This document shows, piece by piece, positions 34,687-43,307 of a DNA stretch of 64,000 nt. The stretch spans positions 186,001 to 250,000 of the forward strand of contig NZ_JAHYCB010000003.1 of NCBI RefSeq assembly GCF_019430945.1, read 5' to 3'. The stretch comes from Neorhizobium populisoli (GTDB taxonomy: Bacteria; Pseudomonadota; Alphaproteobacteria; Rhizobiales; Rhizobiaceae). Below the pieces are notes generated by a model, which saw only the letters and a program-made list of their open reading frames with translations, did no database searches and had not been told where the DNA came from. A program made the position numbers and the translations under genes. How positions within the stretch are numbered: the stretch's first letter is position 1; every line of letters begins with the position of its first letter.

Positions 34687-35604
34687 ATGCCAACAGCCGA
34701 TTTCGTCACCGTCGATGTCTTCACCTCGGAGCGTTTTGCCGGCAATCCGCTGGCCGTCGTGCCCGATGCCCGCGGGCTGAGCACCGAAGATATGCAGAAG
34801 ATCGCAGCGGAATTCGGCTATGCGGAAAGCACCTTCATATTGCCGCCGGAGGATCCGGCAAACAGCGCCCGCGTGCGCATCTTTACGCCGACCGCAGAAA
34901 TCCCGTTTGCGGGCCATCCGAATGTCGGCACCGCCTTCGTACTCGGCAGCCGGCCGGAGCTTTTCGGCAAGCCGGTTGAAGACAGCTTGCGCTTCGAGGA
35001 GATCGCCGGTCTCGTCAAGATCGAGCTTCTGCGTGAGGCTGACGTTGTCATTGGCGCGACTATCCGGGCGCCTCGCCCGCTTGAGACCGGCGAAAAGGTG
35101 GACCCGGATCTGGTCGCCCGCTGCGCCTCGATCGATGTGACTGCGATCCGCACAGCGGGGCATAACCCCGTCTTCGCATCCGTCGGCCTGCTCTTCGCGA
35201 TCGCCGAACTGGAAAATCTGGAGGCGCTGGCGGCAGCCCGGCCGAATATCTCCATCTTCCACGAAGCAGCGGCGAGACACCCTGCGACGCGTGGCGATTT
35301 TTCGCTCTTCCTCTACGTTCGCGATGCCGCAGACCCTTGGCGCATCCGCGCCCGCATGTTTGCGCCGCTCGACAATGTCATCGAGGACCCGGCCACCGGC
35401 AGCGCGTCGGCGGCACTCGGTGCCTTCCTCGTGACCAATATTGCGGAGGCCGGTGCAAAGGTGGCGATCACCATCGAACAGGGCGTCGAGATGGGCCGTC
35501 GCAGCGTGATCCAGCTTGATGTGGTCAAGACGGCCGGCAAGGTTACCGACGTGCGGATCACCGGTCGCTGCATTTCGGTCATGCGCGGATCGATTGAGGT
35601 CTAA
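34687..35604 (+). CDS. PhzF-family isomerase-like protein
   Basis: 305 residues with the PhzF double diaminopimelate-epimerase-like fold. Marks are DVFTSERFAGNPLAVVPDA (about 8-26), EFGYAESTFILPP (catalytic Glu about residue 46), FTPTAEIPFAGHPNVGTAFV (about 77-96) and DPATGSASAALGAFL (about 235-249). No phenazine genes are near, so it is one of the many PhzF relatives of unknown substrate found in bacterial cores. Confidence 0.9.
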   Translation: MPTADFVTVDVFTSERFAGNPLAVVPDARGLSTEDMQKIAAEFGYAESTFILPPEDPANSARVRIFTPTAEIPFAGHPNVGTAFVLGSRPELFGKPVEDSLRFEEIAGLVKIELLREADVVIGATIRAPRPLETGEKVDPDLVARCASIDVTAIRTAGHNPVFASVGLLFAIAELENLEALAAARPNISIFHEAAARHPATRGDFSLFLYVRDAADPWRIRARMFAPLDNVIEDPATGSASAALGAFLVTNIAEAGAKVAITIEQGVEMGRRSVIQLDVVKTAGKVTDVRITGRCISVMRGSIEV

Positions 35605-35684
35605 GCATGTCGCGCAAAAGTGTGCAGCGGTTTTGCGACGACGACATGCGACAAACAAAAATCTAAAGCGCGATACGCTTTAGA
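35605..35684. repeat. Rhizobial palindromic intergenic repeat
   Basis: Two nested or adjacent palindromes: GCATGTCG (35605-35612) with CGACATGC (35642-35649), enclosing CGCAAAA/TTTTGCG (35613-35619 and 35631-35637); then TCTAAAGCG-CGATA-CGCTTTAGA (35662-35684). This combination recurs between genes across Rhizobium and Agrobacterium genomes. It supplies the last codons and stop of the small minus-strand gene at 35680 and may act as a terminator for phzF. Confidence 0.6.
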
Positions 35685-35847
35685 GCGTCGTAAACTCGCG
35701 CAGGATCAGCGCCACGCTCCAGATCGCGAAAGCGAACAAGGCGAGCTTCCAAAAATCCCCGCGGCGCCTCAGTCCAGGCAGTCCGAGCGGCTTGATGATC
35801 TGGATCACCATCGCCAGGATCAGCAGAACCGAGATTGTTTTCGTCAT
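35680..35847 (-). CDS. Small membrane protein
   Basis: 55 residues: MTKTISVLLILAMVIQIIKP, a basic loop GLPGLRRRGD, then FWKLALFAFAIWSVALIL and REFTTL. Two hydrophobic helices and a positive loop mark an inner-membrane mini-protein. A longer in-frame reading (to 35970) begins in a region that does not look coding, so the internal ATG is chosen. The stop lies inside a palindromic repeat. No known family. Confidence 0.6.
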   Translation of the reverse strand: MTKTISVLLILAMVIQIIKPLGLPGLRRRGDFWKLALFAFAIWSVALILREFTTL

Positions 35848-36029
35848 CAGGTTGTTCTTTCGCGAACCGCCACAGGCTGGACATTTTTCCCCTCCACCAC
35901 AGATAGCTGTGAGGGGATTCGGGGAAGTCATGATCCACTTCGCTTTCGTTAACGCTCGGTTCATCCGCATGCAACAATGCTTGCATGTGAACCCCTCCAG
36001 ACGCGCGCATAAGAGCTGACAGTAGACAG

Positions 36030-37304
36030 ATGAGACGCAACCTCCTCCCGGTTCTTGCCCTTCTTTGCGGTACGCTTTTCCTGTTTCTCGGAAACGGCCT
36101 GCAAAGCCTGCTTCTGCCGGTGCGCGGCTCGCAGGAAGGTTATTCGAACGAGGTGCTCGGCTTCCTCGGCACCACCTGGGCCTCCGGCTTCGTGATCGGC
36201 TGTTTCGTGGCGCCGAACGTCGTACGCCGCATCGGTCATGTGCGCGCCTTTTCCGGTTTCCTGTCGCTGATCTGCCTGAACGTGCTTCTGACCGGCATCA
36301 TCGTCAACCAGGAAGCCTGGCTGCTCTTGCGCGCCATCACCGGCTTCTGCACCGCCGGCACCTCGATGATCATCGAAAGCTGGCTGAATGAGCGCGCCAC
36401 GCCGGAAAGCCGTGGCACGATCTTCTCGTTCTACATTTCGATCACGCTGTTCGGCGTCGTCGGCGGACAGCTGATGGTGCCTTTCGCCGATATCAACACG
36501 CCGATCCTCTTCATGGTCTGCGGCATCCTCTATTGCATCGCCGCACTGCCGACGACGCTTTCCAAGGCCGCCTCGCCGCAGCCGCTGAAACGCGCGCGTC
36601 TGGATATCCCCGCCCTCTTCCGCAATTCGCCGATCTCCTGCATCGGCATCCTGCTGATCGGCGTCGCCAACGGCGCATACGGTACGCTCGGCGCCGTCTT
36701 CGGCACCCGCGCCGGGCTCGATCACGGCGCAGTTGCGGCAATGGTCTCGATCACCATCTTCGCCGGCGCCATCATGCAATTCCCCGCCGGCCGGCTTTCC
36801 GATCGCATGGACCGCCGCCATGTGCTGGCCGCGCTTTCCGCCGCGGCGGCTCTTGCCGGCCTTGCCGTCGTCATCATCCAGCCCACGCATGTCTATTGGA
36901 TCGTCGCGCTGGTGGCGGTCTACGGAGCCGCGGCCAACGCGCTCTATCCGATCGCGGTCGCACACGCCAACGACTTCGCCGCGCCGGAAGATTTCGTGAA
37001 AGTGTCGGGCGGCCTGCTCCTGCTTTACGGCATCGGCACGATCATCGGCCCCTCGCTCGGCGGCCCCGTCATGACCTGGGCCGGCCCTTATGCGCTGTTC
37101 ATGGTCACCGCCGTGGCGCATACCCTCATCACTGCCTATGCCATCATCCGCAGCCGCATGCGCGCGCCGGTGCCGGTGGAAGAGCGCGGCTCCTACCAGA
37201 CGGCTCCGAGCTCGCCCTCGCAGCTTGCAACGCCGGAAAGCCTGTCGCTCGATCCGCGCGCCAAGGCGAACCCGGAAGGCCAGGCTCGGAAGGACGCGCC
37301 ATGA
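36030..37304 (+). CDS. MFS transporter (YcaD-like)
   Basis: 424 residues with 12 hydrophobic helices. GFCTAGTSMIIESWLNERATPESRGTI-type sequence around residue 108 (key part IIESWLNERATP) is the hallmark of the YcaD/YfkF-like group, and FPAGRLSDRMDRRHVL (about 251-266) is the second-half cytoplasmic loop. The substrate is unknown. The stop overlaps the start of the DUF1192 gene by 4 bases (ATGA), so the pair is co-translated. Confidence 0.9.
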   Translation: MRRNLLPVLALLCGTLFLFLGNGLQSLLLPVRGSQEGYSNEVLGFLGTTWASGFVIGCFVAPNVVRRIGHVRAFSGFLSLICLNVLLTGIIVNQEAWLLLRAITGFCTAGTSMIIESWLNERATPESRGTIFSFYISITLFGVVGGQLMVPFADINTPILFMVCGILYCIAALPTTLSKAASPQPLKRARLDIPALFRNSPISCIGILLIGVANGAYGTLGAVFGTRAGLDHGAVAAMVSITIFAGAIMQFPAGRLSDRMDRRHVLAALSAAAALAGLAVVIIQPTHVYWIVALVAVYGAAANALYPIAVAHANDFAAPEDFVKVSGGLLLLYGIGTIIGPSLGGPVMTWAGPYALFMVTAVAHTLITAYAIIRSRMRAPVPVEERGSYQTAPSSPSQLATPESLSLDPRAKANPEGQARKDAP

Positions 37305-37492
37305 CATTCCTTGACGACGACCGCCCGAAAAAGCCGACCGCCCACGAGATCGGCTCGGATCTCTCGATGCTCTCCGTTGACGAACTCGACGCGCGAATCA
37401 CTTTGCTGAGGAGCGAAATCGAGCGTCTCGGCGCCGAAAAAGACCGGAAAGCGGCCGGCCGTCGTGCTGCCGACAGCATTTTCAAATCCTGA
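37301..37492 (+). CDS. DUF1192 protein
   Basis: 63 residues: MTFLDDDRPKKPTAHEIGSD, LSMLSVDELDARITLLRSEI and a basic end with AADSIFKS. It matches the short DUF1192 family of alphaproteobacteria, a helical protein with heptads in the middle. Coupled to the MFS gene by a 4-base overlap. Function unknown. A terminator follows about 230 bases later. Confidence 0.85.
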   Translation: MTFLDDDRPKKPTAHEIGSDLSMLSVDELDARITLLRSEIERLGAEKDRKAAGRRAADSIFKS

Positions 37493-37721
37493 TCGAGACC
37501 GCATCCGCGTCCAGCGATGGATCACATCGTTTTTACGCATACGCAGATCATAGACGCTGCGCCCGCAAACCCTCAAGAATTTCCGGGAGGCACTGAAGTA
37601 TTTCTTCTCATCTTTAACGGAATATTAATCATTAATAGAGAATATAAAACCGTCCAGGCCTCCTGGACTCAGACAGTTTCACCGTTCGGCGAATGGTCTG
37701 ATTTCTCCCTGTTTTACCTTG

Positions 37722-37751
37722 AGAGCCGCCTTCCCGCGGCTCTTCTTTTTT
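37722..37751 (+). terminator. Rho-independent terminator downstream of the MFS/DUF1192 pair
   Basis: AGAGCCGC (37722-37729) and GCGGCTCT (37736-37743) with a 6-base loop, then TCTTTTTT. It is 230 bases past the DUF1192 stop, so the transcript would carry a long 3' tail. Confidence 0.7.
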
Positions 37752-37903
37752 AAAACCGCTGGATTTCGGTAATTTTCCCTTCACTACACCGTGAGCTGAC
37801 GTAACGGCAGCTCTCGCCTTCCGGCCATAGGCGGTGTATTGGCAAGTCCGGAAATACGTCCCATTTCAGGAAGTTGACCCGCGTTTACCGCTTCTTGTGG
37901 GTA

Positions 37904-37918
37904 TTAACCTTTCCTTAA
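37904..37918 (+). promoter_or_regulatory. CtrA-binding site upstream of rcdA
   Basis: TTAA-CCTTTCC-TTAA matches the full CtrA consensus TTAA-N7-TTAA. It lies about 118 bases before the rcdA start. RcdA itself helps deliver CtrA to ClpXP in Caulobacter, so a feedback loop is plausible. Confidence 0.6.
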
Positions 37919-38035
37919 GAAACGTCTTGCGGATTTCCATTATAAGTATCATCTTCAGGTCAAAGAGAACGGCCGGGGAACTTTTAGTCGCCGGCATCAT
38001 TGCCTGAATGTGATTGCGTTAGCAGGATGACCTCG

Positions 38036-38548
38036 ATGTCCGAACAGGGATTGAACACTGTCAGTTTTGCCGGCCGCGCCGCTGCCTCTTCGCAGTTCAA
38101 GGCGCTGTACTCTGAAGGCATGGCGCTTGTGGAAGAAACCGCGGGTTATCTCGACGGTCCGGGTCGCGCCGCCTCCAAGGTTCTGCCGCGCATGGCATCG
38201 GTGCTTTACGCCGCCGAGTCGATGCGACTGACCACCCGCCTCATGCAGATGGCTTCCTGGCTTCTCCTGCAGCGCGCCGTCAACAATGGCGAGATGAGCC
38301 GCGAACAGGTTCTCTCCGAAAAGAACAAGGTCCGCCTCGACGGTTTCAACGTCGACCGCAACGCGCCGGGCTGGCTGGACCTGCCGGAAGGCTTCCGTGA
38401 TCTGGTCGAGCGCTCGCTGCGCCTGCAGAACCGCGTTGCGCTTCTCGATCGCGAAATCTACCGTCCGTCCGATCCGACCGTCGTCTCGGACAACGAAAAC
38501 AGCGTTCGCGCCCAGCAGAACCTGCTGCAGACCGCTTTCGGCGGCTGA
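38036..38548 (+). CDS. rcdA: RcdA-family protein (DUF1465), regulator of CtrA degradation
   Basis: 170 residues. VSFAGRAAASSQFKALYSEG, MALVEETAGYLDGPGR, YAAESMRLTTRLMQMASWLL and APGWLDLPEGFRDLVERSLR match the three-helix DUF1465 family whose Caulobacter member RcdA is an adaptor in ClpXP-dependent turnover of the cell-cycle regulator CtrA. ATG at 38036 is preferred to 38027 by ribosome-binding-site spacing. A CtrA-type box lies upstream and a strong terminator follows. Confidence 0.85.
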   Translation: MSEQGLNTVSFAGRAAASSQFKALYSEGMALVEETAGYLDGPGRAASKVLPRMASVLYAAESMRLTTRLMQMASWLLLQRAVNNGEMSREQVLSEKNKVRLDGFNVDRNAPGWLDLPEGFRDLVERSLRLQNRVALLDREIYRPSDPTVVSDNENSVRAQQNLLQTAFGG

Positions 38549-38582
38549 TCGAAGCTGTCGGTATCCAGATTTTTAGATTTTT

Positions 38583-38612
38583 AAAAGGCAGGCCTCGCGC
38601 CTGCCTTTTTCG
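38583..38612 (+). terminator. Rho-independent terminator after rcdA
   Basis: AAAAGGCAGGC and GCCTGCCTTTTT (38583-38593 and 38599-38610), 11-bp stem with a short loop and T-run. It also bounds the convergent toxin gene at 38639. Confidence 0.85.
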
Positions 38613-38638
38613 TTTTGTGCTTAGCGAAATCAGGTGAC

Positions 38639-39067
38639 CTAATCACGCTTGATGCCGGCACTTTTTCCTGCTCTCGCCAATTCCAGGAATTTCACCCTGA
38701 CGATGGAGAAAAGTCCGGGTGGAATGAAGCCGTAGCTGAACTCGCCGCCGCCGCCGGGCACAGGCGTCAAACCACCATTTGGCCACTCGTCGATATTGTG
38801 CTCCGAGACGATTATCCAGCTCGGCTGATCGTCGAGACCGAGAAACGCCTTCACCCTGGCGGGGATTTCAATTCCAATCGTGTTTACGGAAGGCGGGCTG
38901 TGGGTGATGGGCAGCAGGACGACATAACGCGGGCGGGCAAAACTATCGCTTGCCGCAACGAGACAGGCGGGCCGATCTTTGCCTTGGTTTCTCCTCGCAG
39001 CCTCATCATGCGCCCAGACATAGTCGTAGCGAATAACCATTCCGGGCTTCGGGTCGGGAAGCGCCAT
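38639..39067 (-). CDS. PemK/MazF-like toxin
   Basis: 142 residues. KPGMVIRYDYVW, KDRPACLVAASDSFARPRYV, VLLPITHSPP, IEIPARVKAFLGLDDQPSWI and IVSEHNIDEW follow the SH3-like barrel of PemK-type mRNA interferases, including the RP(A/C)LVL-like strand and the conserved PITH. The C-terminal part is longer than in MazF. It follows a Phd/YefM antitoxin by 9 bases, so the pair is a mixed-family toxin-antitoxin module. Activity unproven. Confidence 0.72.
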   Translation of the reverse strand: MALPDPKPGMVIRYDYVWAHDEAARRNQGKDRPACLVAASDSFARPRYVVLLPITHSPPSVNTIGIEIPARVKAFLGLDDQPSWIIVSEHNIDEWPNGGLTPVPGGGGEFSYGFIPPGLFSIVRVKFLELARAGKSAGIKRD

Positions 39068-39076
39068 TGACGATAA

Positions 39077-39331
39077 TTACTTCAAAAGCTCGTCGAGTGA
39101 TGCATGTTCCGGATCTATCTCAGCGCGCTCTACCGCGTCGACAACGATATCCAGCGCGCTGCCTGTCGCATGCGACCGCTGAGCAGCAGCCCTCAGCCAA
39201 TCATACTGGTCCGCTGACATCAGCACGAATTCCCTTCGGCCATGTCTAGTTATCTCCACCGGTTCCCGCTGCGCCTGATGCTGGACCTCGCCGAACCGGC
39301 GCTGGAATTCAAGTGAGCTCACCCTTGCCAT
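39077..39331 (-). CDS. Phd/YefM-family antitoxin
   Basis: 84 residues: MARVSSLEFQRRFGEVQHQA, then QREPVEITRHGRREFVLMSA and DQYDWLRAAAQRS, the complete Phd/YefM DNA-binding fold; the acidic C-terminal tail AERAEIDPEHASLDELLK-like would bind toxin. The internal ATG at 39331 has GGAG 8 bases upstream. The ATG at 39358 lies inside the operator palindrome and is probably upstream of transcription start. Confidence 0.85.
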   Translation of the reverse strand: MARVSSLEFQRRFGEVQHQAQREPVEITRHGRREFVLMSADQYDWLRAAAQRSHATGSALDIVVDAVERAEIDPEHASLDELLK

Positions 39332-39357
39332 GACACCACTCCATCGCGACATATCCA

Positions 39358-39373
39358 AATTATACGTATAATT
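39358..39373. promoter_or_regulatory. 16-bp perfect palindrome, operator/promoter of the Phd module
   Basis: AATTATACGTATAATT is a perfect palindrome containing TATAAT for minus-strand transcription, so antitoxin binding would cover the -10 box. It ends 27 bases before the antitoxin ATG. Confidence 0.75.
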
Positions 39374-39470
39374 CGCACAAATTCAACGGCCGCCCATTTC
39401 GTTGGACAAAGCCCAAACGCAAAAAAGCCCAGCTTTCGCCAGGCTTTTTATAAATCTGTCCAGAAGCGGA

Positions 39471-39692
39471 TTAGAGGCCGAGGCCGCCGAAGCGCTTGTT
39501 GAACTTGGAAACGCGACCGCCGCGGTCCAGCATCTGCTGGTTGCCGCCGGTCCAAGCCGGGTGGGACTTGGGGTCGATTTCGAGGTTCATGGTGGCGCCT
39601 TCCGAACCCCAAGTCGAGCGGGTTTCGTATTCGGTGCCGTCGGTCATGACGACCTTGATCGTGTGGTAGTCGGGATGGATGCCAGCCTTCAT
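39471..39692 (-). CDS. rpmE: 50S ribosomal protein L31, zinc-independent form
   Basis: 73 residues beginning [20 protein letters not shown] and ending [16 protein letters not shown], with [13 protein letters not shown] in the middle. The four zinc-ligand Cys positions of the metal-binding L31 type are all non-Cys, so it is the C-minus form. Divergent from the ABC exporter gene; 176 bases lie between their starts. Confidence 0.95.
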   Translation of the reverse strand: MKAGIHPDYHTIKVVMTDGTEYETRSTWGSEGATMNLEIDPKSHPAWTGGNQQMLDRGGRVSKFNKRFGGLGL

Positions 39693-39868
39693 GTCGATGT
39701 TCCTGCTCTGCGAGGTCCATTTGTCGCAATTGCGAGCGAGAAACCTCTTTAATAAATGAAGCCGCAGACCTGCCCGGCCACGGCTTCCCAATTGGATGCG
39801 GAGCCTATACAGGAAGGTGGCCGGAGTTACAAGTACCCGCGCGCTGTGAAAAGCGCCCCAGAAGCAGC

Positions 39869-41698
39869 ATGAAATCCGAGGGAAAATTGTCCGACGCCTC
39901 CCATACCCAGCCCGCAGAAACCAAGGCACGAGGCAAGGCGCTAAGGCCGCTCGGACGACTCCTCCCCTATCTCTCGCGATACCGGCGCATGGTCGGGCTC
40001 GCAACCTTTTTCCTGGTGCTGGCCGCTGCCACCACGCTGGCCCTGCCGCTCGCCGTGCGCCGCATGGTGGACCACGGTTTCGCCTCCGCTGACGGGCATT
40101 TCATCAACAACTATTTCGGCATGCTCTTGGTGCTCGCGACGCTTCTCGCTGTCGCCAGCGCCATGCGCTACTACTATGTCATCACCATCGGCGAACGCGT
40201 CGTGGCGGATCTTCGCCGTGAAGTATTTTCGCATATCACCCGGCTGTCGCCCTCTTTTTATGACGTCAATCAGTCCGGCGAGATCGTTTCGCGCCTGACC
40301 GCCGATACGACGCAGATCAAGTCTGCCTTCGGTTCCGCAGCCTCACAGGCGCTGCGCAACACCATCCTCTGTCTCGGCGCGATGGGCATGATGATCTATA
40401 CCAGCCCGAAGCTCTCGGCCCTGGTGCTCGGCGCCATTCCGCTGATCGTTTTCCCGCTCGTGGGCTTCGGCCGTTCGGTGCGCAAGCGCTCTCGCAACGC
40501 GCAGGATATGCTGGCCCAAAGCTCCGCCTTCGCGTCGGAGACCATCGGCGCCACCCGTACGGTGCAGGCCTTCAGCGCCGAAACCATTGCCAGCAGCCGT
40601 TACGGCGGCACGGTGGAAAACGCCTATGGCGCCGCTCGCGCCTCCATCAAGGCCCGCGCCCTGCTGACCGGCTTCGGCATCCTGCTGATCTTCGGCTCGA
40701 TCGTCGGCGTGTTGTGGTATGGCGCGCAGAGCGTGCTGTCCGGCACGATGACGGCCGGTATACTCGGCCAGTTCGTGCTATATTCGGTCATCGTCGCGAG
40801 TTCCCTCGGCCAGCTTTCCGAAGTCTGGGGCGAGCTTTCCGCTGCCGGAGGTGCTGCTGAGCGCCTGAGCGAACTGCTGCAGGAAGTGCCGGCCATCCGC
40901 GATTCGGAAACGCCCGTCGCGCTGCCCGCTCCACCGCGCGGCGAAGTCGAGTTTGAACAAGTCTCCTTCGCCTATCCCGCCCGGGTCAGCGCCATCACGC
41001 TGAATTCGCTGTCCTTCAAGGTGAAATCCGGAGAAACGGTCGCCATCGTCGGCCCGTCCGGCGCCGGCAAAAGCACCATCTTCTCGCTGCTGATGCGTTT
41101 TTACGATCCATCCGCCGGCACCATAAAACTCGACGGCGTCGATCTTCGACAGGCCCGGCTTGACGATTTCCGTTCGCGCCTTGCCATCGTCCCGCAGGAC
41201 GTGACGATCTTCGCCGCCTCGATCCACGACAACATCGCCTTCGGAATGCCGGATGCCACGCGCGAAGCCGTGCGCGCCGCGGCGGTTGCCGCTCAGGCCG
41301 ACGAGTTCATCTCGAAACTCGACCAGGGATACGACACGCTGGCCGGTGAACGCGGCATCACGCTGTCCGGCGGCCAGCGCCAGCGCATCGCGATCGCCCG
41401 CGCCATCCTGAAGGACGCGCCGGTCCTTCTGCTCGACGAAGCCACCTCGGCGCTGGATGCGGAAAGCGAAACGCTGGTGCAGAAGGCATTGGATGGCTTG
41501 ATGCAGAACCGCACGACCCTGGTCATCGCCCACCGGCTCGCCACCGTGCTGAAAGCGGATCGCATTCTCGTGCTGGAAGCCGGCAAGGTGGTCGAAGAAG
41601 GCACGCATCAGAGCCTCGTCGCCCAGGGCGGGCTCTATGCCAAGCTTGCCCGGCTGCAATTTCATGATATCGAGCATCAGAGCGCATCGGCACTCTGA
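39869..41698 (+). CDS. ABC exporter with fused membrane and ATPase domains (MsbA-like)
   Basis: 609 residues. Six-helix ABC_membrane domain (about 35-320) with [20 protein letters not shown], then an ATPase domain (about 360-595): Walker [11 protein letters not shown]-loop IVPQDVTIF, signature [14 protein letters not shown], Walker [16 protein letters not shown] and switch His IAHRL. A homodimeric lipid or drug exporter of the inner membrane; similar to MsbA-type half transporters. Followed 107 bases later by the glycoamylase-like gene. Confidence 0.92.
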   Translation: MKSEGKLSDASHTQPAETKARGKALRPLGRLLPYLSRYRRMVGLATFFLVLAAATTLALPLAVRRMVDHGFASADGHFINNYFGMLLVLATLLAVASAMRYYYVITIGERVVADLRREVFSHITRLSPSFYDVNQSGEIVSRLTADTTQIKSAFGSAASQALRNTILCLGAMGMMIYTSPKLSALVLGAIPLIVFPLVGFGRSVRKRSRNAQDMLAQSSAFASETIGATRTVQAFSAETIASSRYGGTVENAYGAARASIKARALLTGFGILLIFGSIVGVLWYGAQSVLSGTMTAGILGQFVLYSVIVASSLGQLSEVWGELSAAGGAAERLSELLQEVPAIRDSETPVALPAPPRGEVEFEQVSFAYPARVSAITLNSLSFKVKSGETVAIVGPSGAGKSTIFSLLMRFYDPSAGTIKLDGVDLRQARLDDFRSRLAIVPQDVTIFAASIHDNIAFGMPDATREAVRAAAVAAQADEFISKLDQGYDTLAGERGITLSGGQRQRIAIARAILKDAPVLLLDEATSALDAESETLVQKALDGLMQNRTTLVIAHRLATVLKADRILVLEAGKVVEEGTHQSLVAQGGLYAKLARLQFHDIEHQSASAL

Positions 41699-41804
41699 TC
41701 GTCACGTCGATGTGTTCATGTCCCGGCCGGTCGGGGCGTGAATACCGCGCTCGATGTGCCTACGTGTTGGAAGCCAACCTGAAGACTTCGAGAAGCCAGT
41801 GCCC

Positions 41805-43073
41805 ATGAATGTTACCGTCGCGCCGCCCGCCTCCCTCGATGACTGCCTCGACAAGGTCCAGTCGCAGACGTTTCGATTCTTCTGGGAGGGCGCGCATCCG
41901 GAAAGCGGTCTGGCCTTCGATAAATGCTTTGCCAATGGCGACCCGTCTCCTAATATCGTCTCGGTCAGCGGTGTCGGTTTTGGCATCATGGGGATCGTTG
42001 TTGCCACGGAGCGAGGCTGGATCAGCCGTGAGGCCGCGCTGGAGCGGCTCACGACGATGCTGGAGCATCTGGAACACTCCCCCCGTTTTCACGGCGCCTT
42101 CGCCCATTTCATCGACGGCGACACCGGTGCCGCCATGCATTTCTCCGAAAAGGACAATGGCGGCGATCTAGTTGAGACGACATACCTCATGCAGGGCCTG
42201 ATCAGCGCACGGGAATATTTCGCCGCAGAAGAACAGCAGGAAGAAAAACTTCGCACCTGTATCAACCGCCTGTTCGCCGCGGTCGAATGGAGCTGGTACA
42301 CACGCGATGAGGACGATGCGCTGTTCTGGCACTGGAGCCCGGACCACGACTGGATCATGAACCTGCCGATCCGCGGCTGGAACGAGGCACTATCTGTTTA
42401 CGTTCTGGCAGCCGGTTCCGAGACCCACCCGATCAAGCCGGAAAACTATCACAAGGGCTGGGCGCGCTCGGGCGAGATGGTGAACGGCAATACCTATCTC
42501 GGCACCGTCCTGCCGCTCGGCGAGCCCTATGGCGGCCCGCTGTTCCTGACGCAATATTCTTTCTGCGCCATCGACCCGCGCGGGCTGAGCGACCGTTATT
42601 GCACCGATTATTTCGCGCAATCCGTGGCTCATACGCATATCAACCATGATTATTGCGCGGCCGTGCCGGAATATCGCGCTGCCGGCGTCTGGGGCTTGAC
42701 TGCCTCCGACGGCCAGGAAGGTTACGGCGCCCATTCGCCGACCTTCGACAAGGGCGTCATCGCCCCGACCGCTGCCCTCTCCAGCTTCCCGTTCCTGCCT
42801 GTCGAGGCCGAAAGCGGCCTGCGCGCCATGCTCGATTATCAGGACGGCAAACTGCTCGGCCGCTTCGGTTTCGCCGATGCCTTCGTGCCGAAAACCGGCT
42901 GGATCGCCAATACCTATCTTGCCATCGACCAGGGACCGATCATCTCGATGATCGAGAACTACCGCTCGGGCCTGTTGTGGAAACTGTTCATGAACGCTCC
43001 GGAAGTGCGCCGCGGGCTGGAACGACTAGGCTTCACGTCCGAGCCACACGGCATCGCGCCGGCAAGCGCCTGA
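41805..43073 (+). CDS. Glycoamylase-like domain protein (PF10091 type)
   Basis: 422 residues with the alpha/alpha toroid glycoamylase-like domain: CLDKVQSQTFRFFWEGAHPE, SPNIVSVSGVGFGIMGIVVA, FHGAFAHFIDGDTGA, DLVETTYLMQGLISAREYF and AVPEYRAAGVWGLTASDGQE. The same domain forms the chain-length-controlling C-terminal part of cyclic beta-1,2-glucan synthases, which in rhizobia are huge; here it stands alone. No signal peptide is seen, suggesting a cytoplasmic role on glucans. A start 17 codons earlier is possible. Confidence 0.85.
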   Translation: MNVTVAPPASLDDCLDKVQSQTFRFFWEGAHPESGLAFDKCFANGDPSPNIVSVSGVGFGIMGIVVATERGWISREAALERLTTMLEHLEHSPRFHGAFAHFIDGDTGAAMHFSEKDNGGDLVETTYLMQGLISAREYFAAEEQQEEKLRTCINRLFAAVEWSWYTRDEDDALFWHWSPDHDWIMNLPIRGWNEALSVYVLAAGSETHPIKPENYHKGWARSGEMVNGNTYLGTVLPLGEPYGGPLFLTQYSFCAIDPRGLSDRYCTDYFAQSVAHTHINHDYCAAVPEYRAAGVWGLTASDGQEGYGAHSPTFDKGVIAPTAALSSFPFLPVEAESGLRAMLDYQDGKLLGRFGFADAFVPKTGWIANTYLAIDQGPIISMIENYRSGLLWKLFMNAPEVRRGLERLGFTSEPHGIAPASA

Positions 43074-43088
43074 GTTTCGAAGGGCGGT

Positions 43089-43307
43089 TCACTCCGCCCG
43101 TTCGAAAACCCATTTCACGACATATTTGCCGTTGCTCTTCAGCTTGGCCTTGGTCTTCACCGTCACCGGGCCGCCAAGCTCCGCCTCGGCGGCCTGGAAC
43201 GCTTCTCGCGCTTCCGCCATCGCCTTGTGATAGGCACTGTTGTCACGCTTTGGGCTTTCGGCAACAGCCTTCAACACCGCAGCCATATCCGGCTTTACTT
43301 CGGCCAT
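43089..43307 (-). CDS. Small conserved-looking hypothetical protein
   Basis: 72 residues: MAEVKPDMAAVLKAVAESPK, KAMAEAREAFQAAEAELGGP, then KTKAKLKSNGKYVVKWVFER. Helical front, basic strand-like end. The start ATG overlaps the stop of the OmpA/MotB-like gene (TGATG), so it is made with the MotAB-like pair. No family recognised. Confidence 0.65.
   Translation of the reverse strand: MAEVKPDMAAVLKAVAESPKRDNSAYHKAMAEAREAFQAAEAELGGPVTVKTKAKLKSNGKYVVKWVFERAE

Larger units (their letters stand above)
37493..38035. other. Intergenic region DUF1192/rcdA
   Basis: 543 bases. It contains a rho-independent terminator at 37722-37751 and a full CtrA-type site at 37904-37918. An unsupported 78-codon frame (37517-37753) runs through the terminator and is rejected. 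The stretch 37600-37680 is AT-rich. The region 37752-38026 is the likely rcdA promoter and leader. Confidence 0.5.

Noticed and set aside
37517..37753. 78-codon frame before rcdA
   Set aside because: It reads through a rho-independent terminator and an AT-rich region with non-coding codon use.
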